Assembly (NCBI GenBank): GCA_963738615.1
Contig: CAVTXI010000012.1
Span: 1,984,001 to 2,048,000, forward strand
Direction of reading: 5' to 3'
Length of the DNA: 64,000 nucleotides
From: CAVTWY01 sp963738615
Lineage (GTDB): Bacteria > Pseudomonadota > Gammaproteobacteria > Burkholderiales > Burkholderiaceae_C
Shown: piece after piece, positions 11,448-19,194 of the stretch
How positions within the stretch are numbered: the stretch's first letter is position 1
Layout: each line of letters opens with the position of its first letter
The notes under the pieces: model-generated
Told to the model about the DNA's origin: nothing
What the model saw: only the letters and a program-made list of their open reading frames with translations
Databases searched by the model: none
Position numbers and translations under genes: made by a program

Positions 11448-11591
11448 GCGAAAGACGTCCTTCGGGCTGATCACTCGAGCTGGTGATCCGGGCGTGGACC
11501 CGAGTCTAGGTGAGAAGGAATTCCACTTCCGTCATGGTATGTACTCAGAAATCCCTTTCCAATTCAGCTTCGACGTGGCTAAAGTGCCGAT
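11448..11591. promoter_or_regulatory. Divergent inositol-operon promoter region
   Basis: This 144-base gap separates the minus-strand iolC-D-E-B run from the plus-strand SDR-RpiR pair, so it should carry promoters for both. It is locally richer in A/T. It contains GAAGGAATTCCACTTCC at 11514-11530 with the palindrome GGAATTCC. GGAA/TTCC elements are the usual kind of operator for RpiR-type regulators of inositol genes, so this is a candidate site for the regulator at 12454-13320. The assignment is inference. Confidence 0.4.
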
Positions 11592-12389
11592 GTGGATGAA
11601 GACTCGAACCGCCGCCACCGCGGCACGCGCGCAGTGATCACTGGTGGCACCCAGGGGCTGGGCCTGGCCGCGGCCCGGCGCATCGCGCGCGAAGGCGCGT
11701 CGGGCATCGTGCTGGCGGGACGGCGCGCCGACCTGGGCGAAGCCGCCGCCGTCGGCGTTCGCGCGCTGGGCGCCGAATGCTTTTTCGTGCAGGCCGATGT
11801 CGGCAAAGTGGAGGACTGCACGCGCCTGATGGCCACCGCGATCACCAAGCTGGGCACGGTGAATGCGCTGGTGAACTCGGCCGCCATCACCGACCGCGGC
11901 ACGCTACTGGATACCTCGCTCGAGATGTGGCAGGCGCAAATGGATATCAATGCGCGCGGCCCTTTCCTGTTGATGCAGGCGCTGGTGAAGCACTTGGTCG
12001 ACAAGAACGCGCCGGGCTCGATCGTCAACGTGCTGTCGCAGTCGGCGCACTGCGGCCAATCATTCCTGGTGCCGTATTCGGCGTCGAAGGCGACGCTGGC
12101 CAACCTGACGAAGAACGTGGCGCAGTCGTTTCGCGCGCAGCGCATTCGCTGCAACGGCGTGATGGCCGGCTGGATGGACACGCCGGGCGAAGCTGCGATT
12201 CAAAAGAAGTGGCACCACGCGTCGGACGACTGGCTGGCCCAAGCCGAAGCCGCGCGGCCGATGGGGCAGCTTGCCAAACCCGATGAACTGGCGGGGCTGA
12301 TCTCGTACATGCTCAGCCCGGAATCCGGAGTGATGACGGGTGCGCTGGTCGACTATGACCAGTGGGTGCCCGGTGCCCAGCCTGAGTGA
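11592..12389 (+). CDS. Short-chain dehydrogenase/reductase of the inositol cluster
   Basis: Predicted 265-residue classical SDR, an NAD(P)-dependent oxidoreductase of sugars or polyols. It shows the cofactor motif TGGTQGLG near residue 18, the NSAAI segment, catalytic Ser in SIVNVLSQSAH and the YSASK pair (Tyr/Lys), then the GVMAGWMDTPG loop. The substrate cannot be read from sequence. Divergence from iolC and co-direction with the RpiR regulator suggest an inositol, inosose or rare sugar-alcohol substrate. The open frame starts at a GTG (11592). An out-of-frame ATG two bases earlier opens a short peptide, so one base may be mis-called near the start. Confidence 0.85.
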   Translation: MDEDSNRRHRGTRAVITGGTQGLGLAAARRIAREGASGIVLAGRRADLGEAAAVGVRALGAECFFVQADVGKVEDCTRLMATAITKLGTVNALVNSAAITDRGTLLDTSLEMWQAQMDINARGPFLLMQALVKHLVDKNAPGSIVNVLSQSAHCGQSFLVPYSASKATLANLTKNVAQSFRAQRIRCNGVMAGWMDTPGEAAIQKKWHHASDDWLAQAEAARPMGQLAKPDELAGLISYMLSPESGVMTGALVDYDQWVPGAQPE

Positions 12390-12453
12390 CTCTCAAGAAT
12401 AGTCGAACCTCTCTTCGTGTTCCGGTCGTGGCGCGAGCCGGAGAATCCCAAGC

Positions 12454-13320
12454 ATGCCTACCGTACCCGCGAATTCCACCGTCGAACGCCTGCTCAAACA
12501 GATCTCGACCGAGTATGAGCAACTGTCGAAGCAGCTCAAGCTGATCGCCCGCTATGTCGAAGAGCACCGCGACCATATCGGCCTGGACGGTATTCAAGAC
12601 GTGGCGCAGCAATGCGGAGTGCAGCCGTCGGCGGTGGTGCGATTCGCGAAGCATTTCGGCTTCTCGGGCTTCTCCGAGATGCAGAAGGTCTTTCGCGACG
12701 TGTTGTCGCGCCAGATCGCACCAAGCCGCAACTACAAGGCGCGCATCCGCGAGGTGATCGAGTCGGGTGCGGGCACGCTCTCGAGCGTCGAGATCGCAGG
12801 CGAATTTCTCGGCGGCGTGATGGCCGGCATGCAAGAGCTTGCCAACGGCCTCGACGCACGTGCCTTTGGCAAGGCGGTGGATTTGCTCGCCACGACCGAG
12901 TCGATCTGGGTGGTGGGCTCGCGTCGCTCGTTTCCGGTGGCCGCCTACCTCGACTACGCCTTGCAGCACACCGACAAGCGCATTCAGCTGGTCACCGCGC
13001 TGGGCAGCATGCACGAGGGCCAGGTGCGCTCGACGCGGCCGGGAGACGTGGTGATTGCGGTCTCGTTCGCGCCGTACGCCGAAGAGACACTCGCCGTCGC
13101 GCAAGCGGCCCTGGCGCGCCGCGCGAAACTGATCGCGATCACCGACAGCCGCATGAGCCCGCTGGCACGCGACGCTGCGGCCGTGCTGCTGGTGCAAGAC
13201 CACGCCACCTTCGGGTTTCGCTCACTCACCAGCACGATGGCGCTGGCGCAAAGCCTGTTCATCGCGCTGGCGTATCGGCTCGAGCTCGACTATCAACCGA
13301 GCGCCTCGCTCGCCACCTGA
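12454..13320 (+). CDS. MurR/RpiR-family transcriptional regulator
   Basis: This 288-residue protein has an N-terminal HTH_6 domain (IQDVAQQCGVQPSAVVRFAKHFGFSG split by the helix-turn-helix, then EMQKVFRDVL). A SIS sugar-phosphate-binding domain follows: WVVGSRRSFPVAAYLDYAL, GDVVIAVSFAPYAEETL and KLIAITDSRMSPLA. RpiR proteins control sugar and inositol genes in response to phosphorylated sugars. Its place next to the iol genes makes it the likely regulator of the divergent promoter at 11448-11591. GGAG lies 10 bases before the ATG. Confidence 0.9.
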   Translation: MPTVPANSTVERLLKQISTEYEQLSKQLKLIARYVEEHRDHIGLDGIQDVAQQCGVQPSAVVRFAKHFGFSGFSEMQKVFRDVLSRQIAPSRNYKARIREVIESGAGTLSSVEIAGEFLGGVMAGMQELANGLDARAFGKAVDLLATTESIWVVGSRRSFPVAAYLDYALQHTDKRIQLVTALGSMHEGQVRSTRPGDVVIAVSFAPYAEETLAVAQAALARRAKLIAITDSRMSPLARDAAAVLLVQDHATFGFRSLTSTMALAQSLFIALAYRLELDYQPSASLAT

Positions 13321-13330
13321 AAGCTCGCCC

Positions 13331-13411
13331 ATGACCCTGCGCATCGGCATCGCCGGCCTCGGAGGGCTGCCTGAAACCGTAAGGTCGACGGCCCTCAGCG
13401 CCCCATCGTGA
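13331..13411 (+). pseudogene. Clipped start resembling iolG (myo-inositol 2-dehydrogenase)
   Basis: Ten bases after the RpiR stop an ATG opens a 26-residue frame beginning MTLRIGIAGLGG. This matches the first beta strand and dinucleotide-binding glycine motif of Gfo/Idh/MocA dehydrogenases such as IolG. The similarity stops after the glycine motif and the frame then reads unrelated sequence to a stop at 13411, four bases into the next gene. It looks like a deletion scar in which only the 5' end of an iolG-like gene survives. The match is too short for certainty. Confidence 0.4.
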
Positions 13412-13890
13412 ACCCCCATCCACCACTGCCCGGCCGCCGCGATCAAATCGAAGCCTTCTGGCTCGAGTACCAACGCGCCGGTGCCGTGCAGGTCGAAGGT
13501 TTCTCAGCCACGGCGTTCGGTCACTCGCGCACCGTCGCCGATGATCTTGCAGCGCTGATCCGCAGCGGCGACAAGCGCGCACACGCCACGTTGGAGCGTG
13601 ACTTCGAGGCGGACGGTGATGACCTGCCGCGCCCGGGCGAACACGTGGTGGTGCTCGACGGCCACGGCACACCGCAGGCCATCGTTCGGCTGACGCATGT
13701 GGAAAGACGCTACTTCAACGACATCGACGATTCATTCGCCTTCGAGTGCGGCGAGGGCGACCGCAGCCTCGCGTGGTGGCTCGTGGCCTACCGGCAGGAG
13801 TTTGCGGAGCGCGCCGAAGCAAGGGGTTTTCAGGTGGGTGAGCGTGCCGTCCTGATCCTGGAGCACTTCGAGCTGGTCTGGCCGCAATAG
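13408..13890 (+). CDS. ASCH-domain protein
   Basis: A 160-residue protein matching the ASCH family, a PUA-like fold proposed to bind RNA. Visible signatures are FWLEYQRAGAVQVEGFSATAF cut into its two helices, ADDLAALIRSGDKRAHATL (the conserved helix with a basic pocket) and PRPGEHVVVLDGHGTPQAIV followed by a VERRYFNDIDDSFAFECGEG stretch. The length is normal. It uses a GTG start that overlaps the stop of the clipped iolG-like frame. No partner is evident and the substrate is unknown. Confidence 0.82.
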   Translation: MNPHPPLPGRRDQIEAFWLEYQRAGAVQVEGFSATAFGHSRTVADDLAALIRSGDKRAHATLERDFEADGDDLPRPGEHVVVLDGHGTPQAIVRLTHVERRYFNDIDDSFAFECGEGDRSLAWWLVAYRQEFAERAEARGFQVGERAVLILEHFELVWPQ

Positions 13891-13935
13891 AAGGCGCTCG
13901 AGCCTGATTGCCGACGAGGGCTGGCGTGGGCATTG

Positions 13936-15273
13936 CTAATCGTTGCGACGCTCCCAGCCGGTGAGCTTCACCGCCATCGCCGTCAGCAACCCATAGGCCA
14001 CCATCGCCGCGGCCACCAGCATGAAGAGCGCCTGCGCCGACGCTTGCCCTTGCGCAAGCCACCAACCCACCCCGACGACGAGCAGCAGGCGCACCGCGCT
14101 TGCCAACACCGGCCCCAGCACACGGCCCGCACCTTGCGAAGCGAAGTAGAGGGTCAGGCCCAGACCGAACAGCGGAAAGGCCAGGCCGACCGTGCGCAGG
14201 TACTGCCGCGCGTGCGCCAGCGCGTCGGGGTCGGACGTGAACAGGCCGGCCCACAGGTCCGGCCACAACGCGACGGCCGCGCCGATCACCGCCAGGTTCA
14301 CCGCCGAGACCGCGCCTGCGGTCCATGCGACACGTCGGGCGCGGGCCACATCACCTGCACCGATCGCCATGCCCACCATCGGTACCGACGCCACACCAAT
14401 ACCGAACGCGATCGGGATCAACAGGAACTCGAGCCGCTGCCCGATGGCATAACCCGCCAGCGGCAACACGCCCAGCCGGGCGACAAGGCCCGTGAAGACC
14501 AGCACGGTCAACACCGACATCACCGGTGACAGACAAGCCAGCGCGCCCACGCGCAAGATGTCGGCCAGCAGCGCAGCCTCGAGCCGCGGCCCGCGCCATC
14601 GCAGCCGCACGCGCGCCTTGTCACTGGCCAGGAACCACCACAGCACCAGCACCGAGATCGTGGTCGCGATCACATGGCCCAGTGCCACGCCCACCATACC
14701 CAACGAAGGCACCGGCCCCGCACCCAGGCCGAGCAAACCACCCAGCGCGATCTGAAGCAGTGAGGCGGCAACGATGATGATCGACGGCACACGCATGTTG
14801 CCGGTGCCGCGCAGTACCGACGCGAGCGTGTTCGACAGCCACACCATCAACGCGCCGCTGAAGATCACCGCCGCATAGGTTCGCGCTTCGGCCAACACGG
14901 CGCCTTGCCCGCCCAGCCAGGCGTAGAAGGTCGGCCCGAAGGCCAGAAAGACCGCGCTGTACGCAACGCCGATGGTGATGCCGATCACGACGGCGTGGCG
15001 CGCGAGTGCGGCCGCACGCTCGACATCGCCCGCACCCAGCGCGCGGCTGACCGCCGACGATACGCCCCCGCCCATGGCGCCCGCTGACATCATCTGCGTC
15101 AGCATCGCGAACGGAAACACCAGCGCCATCGCTGCCAGCGGCGTGGTGCCCAGCCGACCCACGTAGTAGGTCTCGGCGATCCCCACCAGCACGGTCAGCC
15201 CCATGGCCAACACGTTGGGCAGGGCCAGGCGCAACAACGTCGGAAGGATCGGGCCTTGCGTCAAAGGGTGCAT
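13936..15273 (-). CDS. MATE-family efflux transporter
   Basis: A 445-residue inner-membrane protein with about twelve hydrophobic segments in two related halves. Characteristic MATE stretches are LRLALPNVLAMGLTVLVG near the N-terminus, the first-half YVGRLGTTPLAAMALVFP and GAGDVERAA. The second-half counterpart is GYAIGQRLEFLLIPIAFG with GMAIGAGDVARAR. MATE proteins export cationic drugs or metabolites in exchange for H+ or Na+; the substrate is not predictable here. The start ATG at 15273 gives MHPLTQGPILPTLLRLALP, a normal N-terminus. It is divergent from the CopG regulator. Confidence 0.9.
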   Translation of the reverse strand: MHPLTQGPILPTLLRLALPNVLAMGLTVLVGIAETYYVGRLGTTPLAAMALVFPFAMLTQMMSAGAMGGGVSSAVSRALGAGDVERAAALARHAVVIGITIGVAYSAVFLAFGPTFYAWLGGQGAVLAEARTYAAVIFSGALMVWLSNTLASVLRGTGNMRVPSIIIVAASLLQIALGGLLGLGAGPVPSLGMVGVALGHVIATTISVLVLWWFLASDKARVRLRWRGPRLEAALLADILRVGALACLSPVMSVLTVLVFTGLVARLGVLPLAGYAIGQRLEFLLIPIAFGIGVASVPMVGMAIGAGDVARARRVAWTAGAVSAVNLAVIGAAVALWPDLWAGLFTSDPDALAHARQYLRTVGLAFPLFGLGLTLYFASQGAGRVLGPVLASAVRLLLVVGVGWWLAQGQASAQALFMLVAAAMVAYGLLTAMAVKLTGWERRND

Positions 15274-15349
15274 GCCGCAGGATACCCAGGGGGGACCGGG
15301 GCGCAGGTCAGGACATCCAAGTGGATGGCAAGTGGCGTATAGTCATGCG

Positions 15350-15772
15350 ATGCCGATCACCCGACGCAGCGCGCACAACGCGTTGGTTCCCACCGACGAG
15401 AAGATCACCATCAACCTGGGTCTGATCGATCTCGGGCAGGTTGATCTGCTGGTCGCCGAAGGCTTCTACGCCAGCCGCTCCGACCTGATCCGCACCGCCA
15501 TCCGGCGTCAGCTTGCCAAGCACGAGAGCGCGGTGCGCCAGGTGGTCGAGCGCAAGGCGTTGGCACTGGGCGTGCGACACATCACCGCGGCGGAATTGAA
15601 GGCCGCCCGCAGCGCCCGCAAGCGCCTGCACATCTCCGTGCTCGGGCTGGCCGTGATCGCTGCGGACGTGACGCCCGAGCTGGCTGCGGCCACGATCGAA
15701 ACCATCGAAGTCCTGGGTTCGCTTCAAGCGAGCGCGGCCGTCAGGGCCGCCCTCGCAGACCGCACGCGATAG
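15350..15772 (+). CDS. CopG/ribbon-helix-helix family transcriptional regulator
   Basis: A 140-residue protein. The segment EKITINLGLIDLGQVDLLV followed by GFYASRSDLIRTAIRRQL is a ribbon-helix-helix DNA-binding domain. The C-terminal part (KRLHISVLGLAVI, PELAAATIETIEVLGSL) is a conserved extension of a subfamily usually found beside PHB-depolymerase-type esterases. The open frame reaches 15203, but ATG 15350 starts at the conserved MPITRRSAHNALVP, so it is preferred. It is likely co-transcribed with the esterase 30 bases downstream and may regulate it. Confidence 0.85.
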   Translation: MPITRRSAHNALVPTDEKITINLGLIDLGQVDLLVAEGFYASRSDLIRTAIRRQLAKHESAVRQVVERKALALGVRHITAAELKAARSARKRLHISVLGLAVIAADVTPELAAATIETIEVLGSLQASAAVRAALADRTR

Positions 15773-15802
15773 CAAATAGCAACTGATGACAACAAGGTAT
15801 CC

Positions 15803-16744
15803 ATGCTGAATTCGTCTCAACCGATCCTGTCCACGTTGCTCGAACGCACGGCGCAAATCCTTCGATCGCGCGGCGTCGTCGTCGAAGGACCGACGCACAC
15901 CGATGCCAACCACATCGAAACCTCGTTCACCGCAGGCACGTTCGAGCACGCCTACGGCAAGCGCGACTACAAACTCTTCGTGCCTGCCAGCGCGGATATC
16001 ACCGGCCGTTCATTGGTCGTGATGCTTCATGGCTGCACCCAGCATCCCGATGATTTCGCTGCCGGCACGCGCATGAACGAGGCCGCACAGACGCATGACT
16101 TCCTGGTGCTGTACCCGGCGCAGAGCACCAACGCCAACCCGCAGCGTTGCTGGAACTGGTTCAAGCACAACCATCAGTCCAAGGGCCGAGGCGAGCCCGC
16201 CATACTCGCCGACATGACACGTCGCATTGCCGATCAACAGGGTGTGGATTCGAAGCGAATCTATATCGCCGGCATGTCGGCAGGCGGGGCCATGGCGGCG
16301 ATCCTGGGCCGCGAGTATCCCGACGTGTTCAGCGCGGTCGGCGTGCATTCGGGCCTGGCGCCGGGTGCGGCCAACGATCTGCCGTCGGCCCTGGCGGCGA
16401 TGAAATCAGGGCCTGCCAGTGGGGCCGGTTCACGCCTCGACGTGCCCACGATCATCATCCACGGCGATCTCGACACGACGGTTCACCCGGCCAATGCCGC
16501 GCACTTCCTGAAATCAGAAACGGATGTGACCCTGGAGGGGCGAGGTACTTCGCTATTCACGCGCAGCCTTGCGCGCGACGCCGCAGGCAAGGTCCACAAG
16601 GAACTGTGGATGATCAAAGGTGCCGGGCACGCGTGGTCGGGCGGCAGCGCAGCGGGCAGCTACACGCACCCTGCGGGGCCCAGCGCAACCGACGCGATGG
16701 TCGACTTCTTTCAGCGGCAGACGGCGCGACGCGACGACGAATGA
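15803..16744 (+). CDS. PHB-depolymerase-family esterase (alpha/beta hydrolase)
   Basis: A 313-residue hydrolase of the extracellular PHB depolymerase/feruloyl-esterase-like family. It shows the oxyanion region VMLHGCTQHPDDFA, the CWNWF motif, the lipase box IAGMSAGGAMA with nucleophile Ser, catalytic Asp in IIHGDLDTTVHP and catalytic His in IKGAGHAWSGG. The C-terminal AGSYTHPAGPSATDAM stretch is also family-typical. No obvious signal peptide is present, so it may act inside the cell or leave by another route. AAGG precedes the ATG. It is paired with the CopG-type regulator. Confidence 0.88.
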   Translation: MLNSSQPILSTLLERTAQILRSRGVVVEGPTHTDANHIETSFTAGTFEHAYGKRDYKLFVPASADITGRSLVVMLHGCTQHPDDFAAGTRMNEAAQTHDFLVLYPAQSTNANPQRCWNWFKHNHQSKGRGEPAILADMTRRIADQQGVDSKRIYIAGMSAGGAMAAILGREYPDVFSAVGVHSGLAPGAANDLPSALAAMKSGPASGAGSRLDVPTIIIHGDLDTTVHPANAAHFLKSETDVTLEGRGTSLFTRSLARDAAGKVHKELWMIKGAGHAWSGGSAAGSYTHPAGPSATDAMVDFFQRQTARRDDE

Positions 16745-16763
16745 GCGCTGGCCGCAGGCGCGT

Positions 16764-17432
16764 TCACTCGAAACGCGTGCGCGGCAAGCCAGGCAAACCA
16801 AGGCTGGCCGACCAGCCTGCGGGCGTTGCGTGCGTGGTGAGCGAGGCCACAAACGCGGACGCGACATCGGCGGGCGAGGCATCGGACATCCACACCGTGG
16901 CCATGTTGCGCATCGCGGCGCGAGTGCTGCGCGACAACGCACCTTCGATGGGGGCATCGGCTTCGGCGACAAGTTGGCCGCAGTAGAGGTCGCGCGCGGT
17001 GCGGTCGGCGTTCACGAGTTGAATCACGGCCTGCGCGCCATGCTCGAACTCGCGCTGCACCAGGTGGTTCATCACATCGCCCTGCCCTGCCCATGCGCAC
17101 AGGTATTCCAGCGGCCCCAGGCTGCGGCCGCGGTTGACTGATCCGATGGTGGACGTGGCGCCCCACGCTGCACGTCGGCCACTGGGCAGGCGCCCGGTTT
17201 GCAGCGCGTGCACCAGCACCTGCGCAACCGCGGCGCGGGCGTCGTGGTCACCGTTGTGGCCCACTTCGGCCAGCACGCGCAGGAACGCGGGGTAGAGCTC
17301 GTCGCCCAGCGCGCGGCACACGGCTTCGAGCAGGTTGACCTTGGCGTCGAGCTCGGGCAGGTCGATGCAGCCGCTGATCAACGCACGCGCCGCGAGGGTC
17401 CAGCGGGGTTCGGCCAAAAGTGCGGCGGCCAT
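16764..17432 (-). CDS. Unknown protein next to the T3SS region
   Basis: Not recognised. The 222-residue protein is alanine-rich and mostly helical (PRWTLAARALISGC, LDAKVNLLEAVCRALGDELY, HDARAAVAQVLVHALQTG), with no signal or membrane segment. An ARM/HEAT-like or chaperone-like helical fold is possible. It lies in the same frame as, and 21 bases downstream of, the 89-residue frame at 17454-17723. The two could be one gene interrupted by the TGA at 17454-17456. Its position between the esterase and the RTX/T3SS genes suggests a T3SS accessory role, which is inference. Confidence 0.6.
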   Translation of the reverse strand: MAAALLAEPRWTLAARALISGCIDLPELDAKVNLLEAVCRALGDELYPAFLRVLAEVGHNGDHDARAAVAQVLVHALQTGRLPSGRRAAWGATSTIGSVNRGRSLGPLEYLCAWAGQGDVMNHLVQREFEHGAQAVIQLVNADRTARDLYCGQLVAEADAPIEGALSRSTRAAMRNMATVWMSDASPADVASAFVASLTTHATPAGWSASLGLPGLPRTRFE

Positions 17433-17453
17433 GCCTGCGCGGCGCGGCGCGCC

Positions 17454-17723
17454 TCAGCTGCTTTCGATCAGATGACCGAGCACACGCTCGGCATGCTGCG
17501 TGGCGCTCATGCCCTTGGCCAGCGGTTCAACGTCGGCGTGCAGTGCCGCCGTCGAGCCTTCACCCCAACCCTGGAACCAAGCGCGACCCGCGGTATCGGC
17601 CGGTCCTGATGCAGCACCAGTACCAGCACCCGAGCCAGAACCAGCACCAGCACCAGCACCAGCACCCGTGCCGGAAACAGCACCTGCGCTGGCTGCGTCG
17701 AAGAGGGAACCCAGGGGCGACAT
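17454..17723 (-). CDS. Short low-complexity Gly/Ala/Ser-rich protein
   Basis: Not recognised. An 89-residue frame starts MSPLGSLFDAASAGAVSG and runs through a Gly-Ala/Gly-Ser dipeptide tract coded by a CCAGCA-type repeat at about 17610-17680. It ends in a more normal segment (WFQGWGEGSTAALHADV, then QHAERVLGHLIESS). The start resembles unstructured N-termini of T3SS substrates. The stop is followed in the same frame by the 222-residue gene, so it may be the N-terminal part of that protein. Confidence 0.45.
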   Translation of the reverse strand: MSPLGSLFDAASAGAVSGTGAGAGAGAGSGSGAGTGAASGPADTAGRAWFQGWGEGSTAALHADVEPLAKGMSATQHAERVLGHLIESS

Positions 17724-17827
17724 GGAAGAGGGTGAGATGGTGTCGAAAGGTAGGAGGCGAGCTTATCGCCAACCAGCGCCAGAAGCGATTGCGGCCGTTC
17801 CTAGTCGTCGACGGGTTGCACACGGCA

Positions 17828-17880
17828 TTGGGAGTCTTCCTAGCTAGGACCTGCACTCGCTGGGAAACGTCCCGGCTTGT
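17828..17880 (+). promoter_or_regulatory. Two candidate regulatory motifs upstream of the RTX-repeat gene
   Basis: TGGGAGTCTTCCTAGCTAGG (17829-17848) and TGGGAAACGTCCCGGCTTGT (17861-17880) both resemble TGGGAACGCTCCCAGCTAGG at 57391-57410. They lie about 140 and 110 bases upstream of the start at 17981. Related sequences precede the genes at 2470, 45427 and 57283. Confidence 0.4.
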
Positions 17881-17980
17881 CGCCATGCGGGAGAACGCGC
17901 CGAATACGGCACGGTCGCAGCATGAGTTCCATCAGCGCACCGACTTTCTGGGCAGCAATTCAACACGCGAAGGGTCCATC

Positions 17981-19108
17981 ATGAACATCGCAGGCATCGC
18001 ACAAACAGGCTTGAATCTGGCCTTCCAGGGCTTACAACAAGGATTCCAGCTCGGCGCGCAGGTCACTTCGGCCTTGCATGCAGGGCTCGGGTTGTCGCCC
18101 CTTGGTGGTCAAAGTGGTCAAGGCGGCCACGGCTGCCAACCGGACCCCGACCGATGCGGCAACGGCGGCTTCGACCGGCAGCCACCGTCGTGCGATGACG
18201 GCAGGCCCGTAGGCCCACCCAAGGGCGAAGGATGCGAGCCGCGCAAGCCGGTGTGGGGCGACGGCGACGACTGCGCGACCGGCCGTCGGCGCGGTGTGAC
18301 AGGGCCTGATGGCGACGTGCACGGAACCTCGGGCGACGACACCGTGCACATCTCGCGTGCCGACGGCTTGGCCGGGCAACTTGGCATGTACGAGGTGAAC
18401 GTGAACGGCGAGTGCCAGCTGATGACCAAAGATCAGCTCGAGTCCACCAAGTTCAACCTCGGGGACGGGAACGACAAGCTGACCGTCGACGACGACGTTT
18501 GCGCCGACATCACCGCCGACGGCGGCAAGGGCCATGACGTGATGGTCGGCGGCGCGGGCGATGACAAGTTCTCCGGTGGCAAAGGCAACAACGTCATCAG
18601 CGGTGGTCGTGGCAACGACAAGCTCGACGGCGGCAAGGGCAACGACAAGATCGACGGTGGCTGCGGCGACGATGTCATTACCGGTGGCAAAGGCAACGAC
18701 TGCATCAGTGGCGGCGGTGGCAACGACAAGATCGACGGCGGCAAAGGCAAAGACCGCATCGATGGCGGTTGCGGCAACGACAAGATCGACGGCGGCAAGG
18801 GCAAAGACCACATCGACGGTGGTTGCGGCAACGACAAGATCGATGGTGGCAAAGGCAACGACCACATCCGCGGCGGCCGCGGCAACGACTGCATCGATGG
18901 CGGCAAGGGCAACGACCGCATCGATGGTGGCCGCGGCAACGACCACATCCACGGTGGCAAGGGCAACGACCACATCCGCGGAGGCCCCGGCAACGATCGC
19001 ATCAGCGGTGGCCCTGGCAACGACAAGATCGATGGCGGCAGGGGCAACGACAGGATCTCCGATCTGCTTCACTGGGTGATGCACCAGACGCAGGCGGCGC
19101 ATGCCTGA
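17981..19108 (+). CDS. RTX-type calcium-binding repeat protein with harpin-like N-terminus
   Basis: A 375-residue, glycine-rich, probably secreted protein. The first 45 residues (MNIAGIAQTGLNLAFQGL then QLGAQVTSALHAGLGLSPLGG) are amphipathic and glycine/glutamine-rich without a signal peptide, as in harpins exported by T3SS. A Gly/Cys/Asp-rich linker follows. From about residue 185 there are some eighteen RTX-like nonapeptides of the form GGKGNDKID, which bind calcium in parallel beta rolls. Some carry cysteine (GGCGNDKID), which is unusual. It ends RISDLLHWVMHQTQAAHA. ATG 17981 is chosen because AAGGG lies 7 bases upstream; the longer open frame is non-homologous. No type I exporter genes are nearby, so T3SS export is plausible. 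Confidence 0.75.
   Translation: MNIAGIAQTGLNLAFQGLQQGFQLGAQVTSALHAGLGLSPLGGQSGQGGHGCQPDPDRCGNGGFDRQPPSCDDGRPVGPPKGEGCEPRKPVWGDGDDCATGRRRGVTGPDGDVHGTSGDDTVHISRADGLAGQLGMYEVNVNGECQLMTKDQLESTKFNLGDGNDKLTVDDDVCADITADGGKGHDVMVGGAGDDKFSGGKGNNVISGGRGNDKLDGGKGNDKIDGGCGDDVITGGKGNDCISGGGGNDKIDGGKGKDRIDGGCGNDKIDGGKGKDHIDGGCGNDKIDGGKGNDHIRGGRGNDCIDGGKGNDRIDGGRGNDHIHGGKGNDHIRGGPGNDRISGGPGNDKIDGGRGNDRISDLLHWVMHQTQAAHA
18535..19060 (+). repeat. Tandem 27-base-type repeats coding RTX nonapeptides
   Basis: About 525 bases of imperfect tandem units whose core reads GGCAACGACAAGATCGACGG, each coding one GGxGxDxIx nonapeptide. The units differ mainly at the third and last codons (AAG/CGC/TGC; AAG/CAC/TGC). The array is entirely inside the RTX gene and open in one frame. 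Confidence 0.85.
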
Positions 19109-19144
19109 TGCAGTAGCGCACACTGCGTGAGAACGCAGCAACGA

Positions 19145-19178
19145 GGGCGAGCCGCGATCTGGGGGCTCGCCCTTCTTC
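19145..19178 (+). terminator. Rho-independent-type terminator after the RTX gene
   Basis: A nine-pair stem GGGCGAGCC / GGCTCGCCC with a ten-base loop, followed by TTCTTC, lies 37 bases after the RTX stop and just before the next gene. Confidence 0.65.
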
Positions 19179-19194
19179 ATATCTGCACATCACC

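Noticed and set aside
18535..19060. CRISPR-like regular repeat
   Set aside because: Units are contiguous, coding and without spacers; no cas genes are present.
18032..19180. 382-residue Val/Ala/Asp repeat protein on the minus strand, and Ala/Thr repeats in another plus frame
   Set aside because: They arise from reading the RTX repeat in other frames. Only the plus frame from 17981 gives calcium-binding nonapeptides and a good ribosome-binding site.
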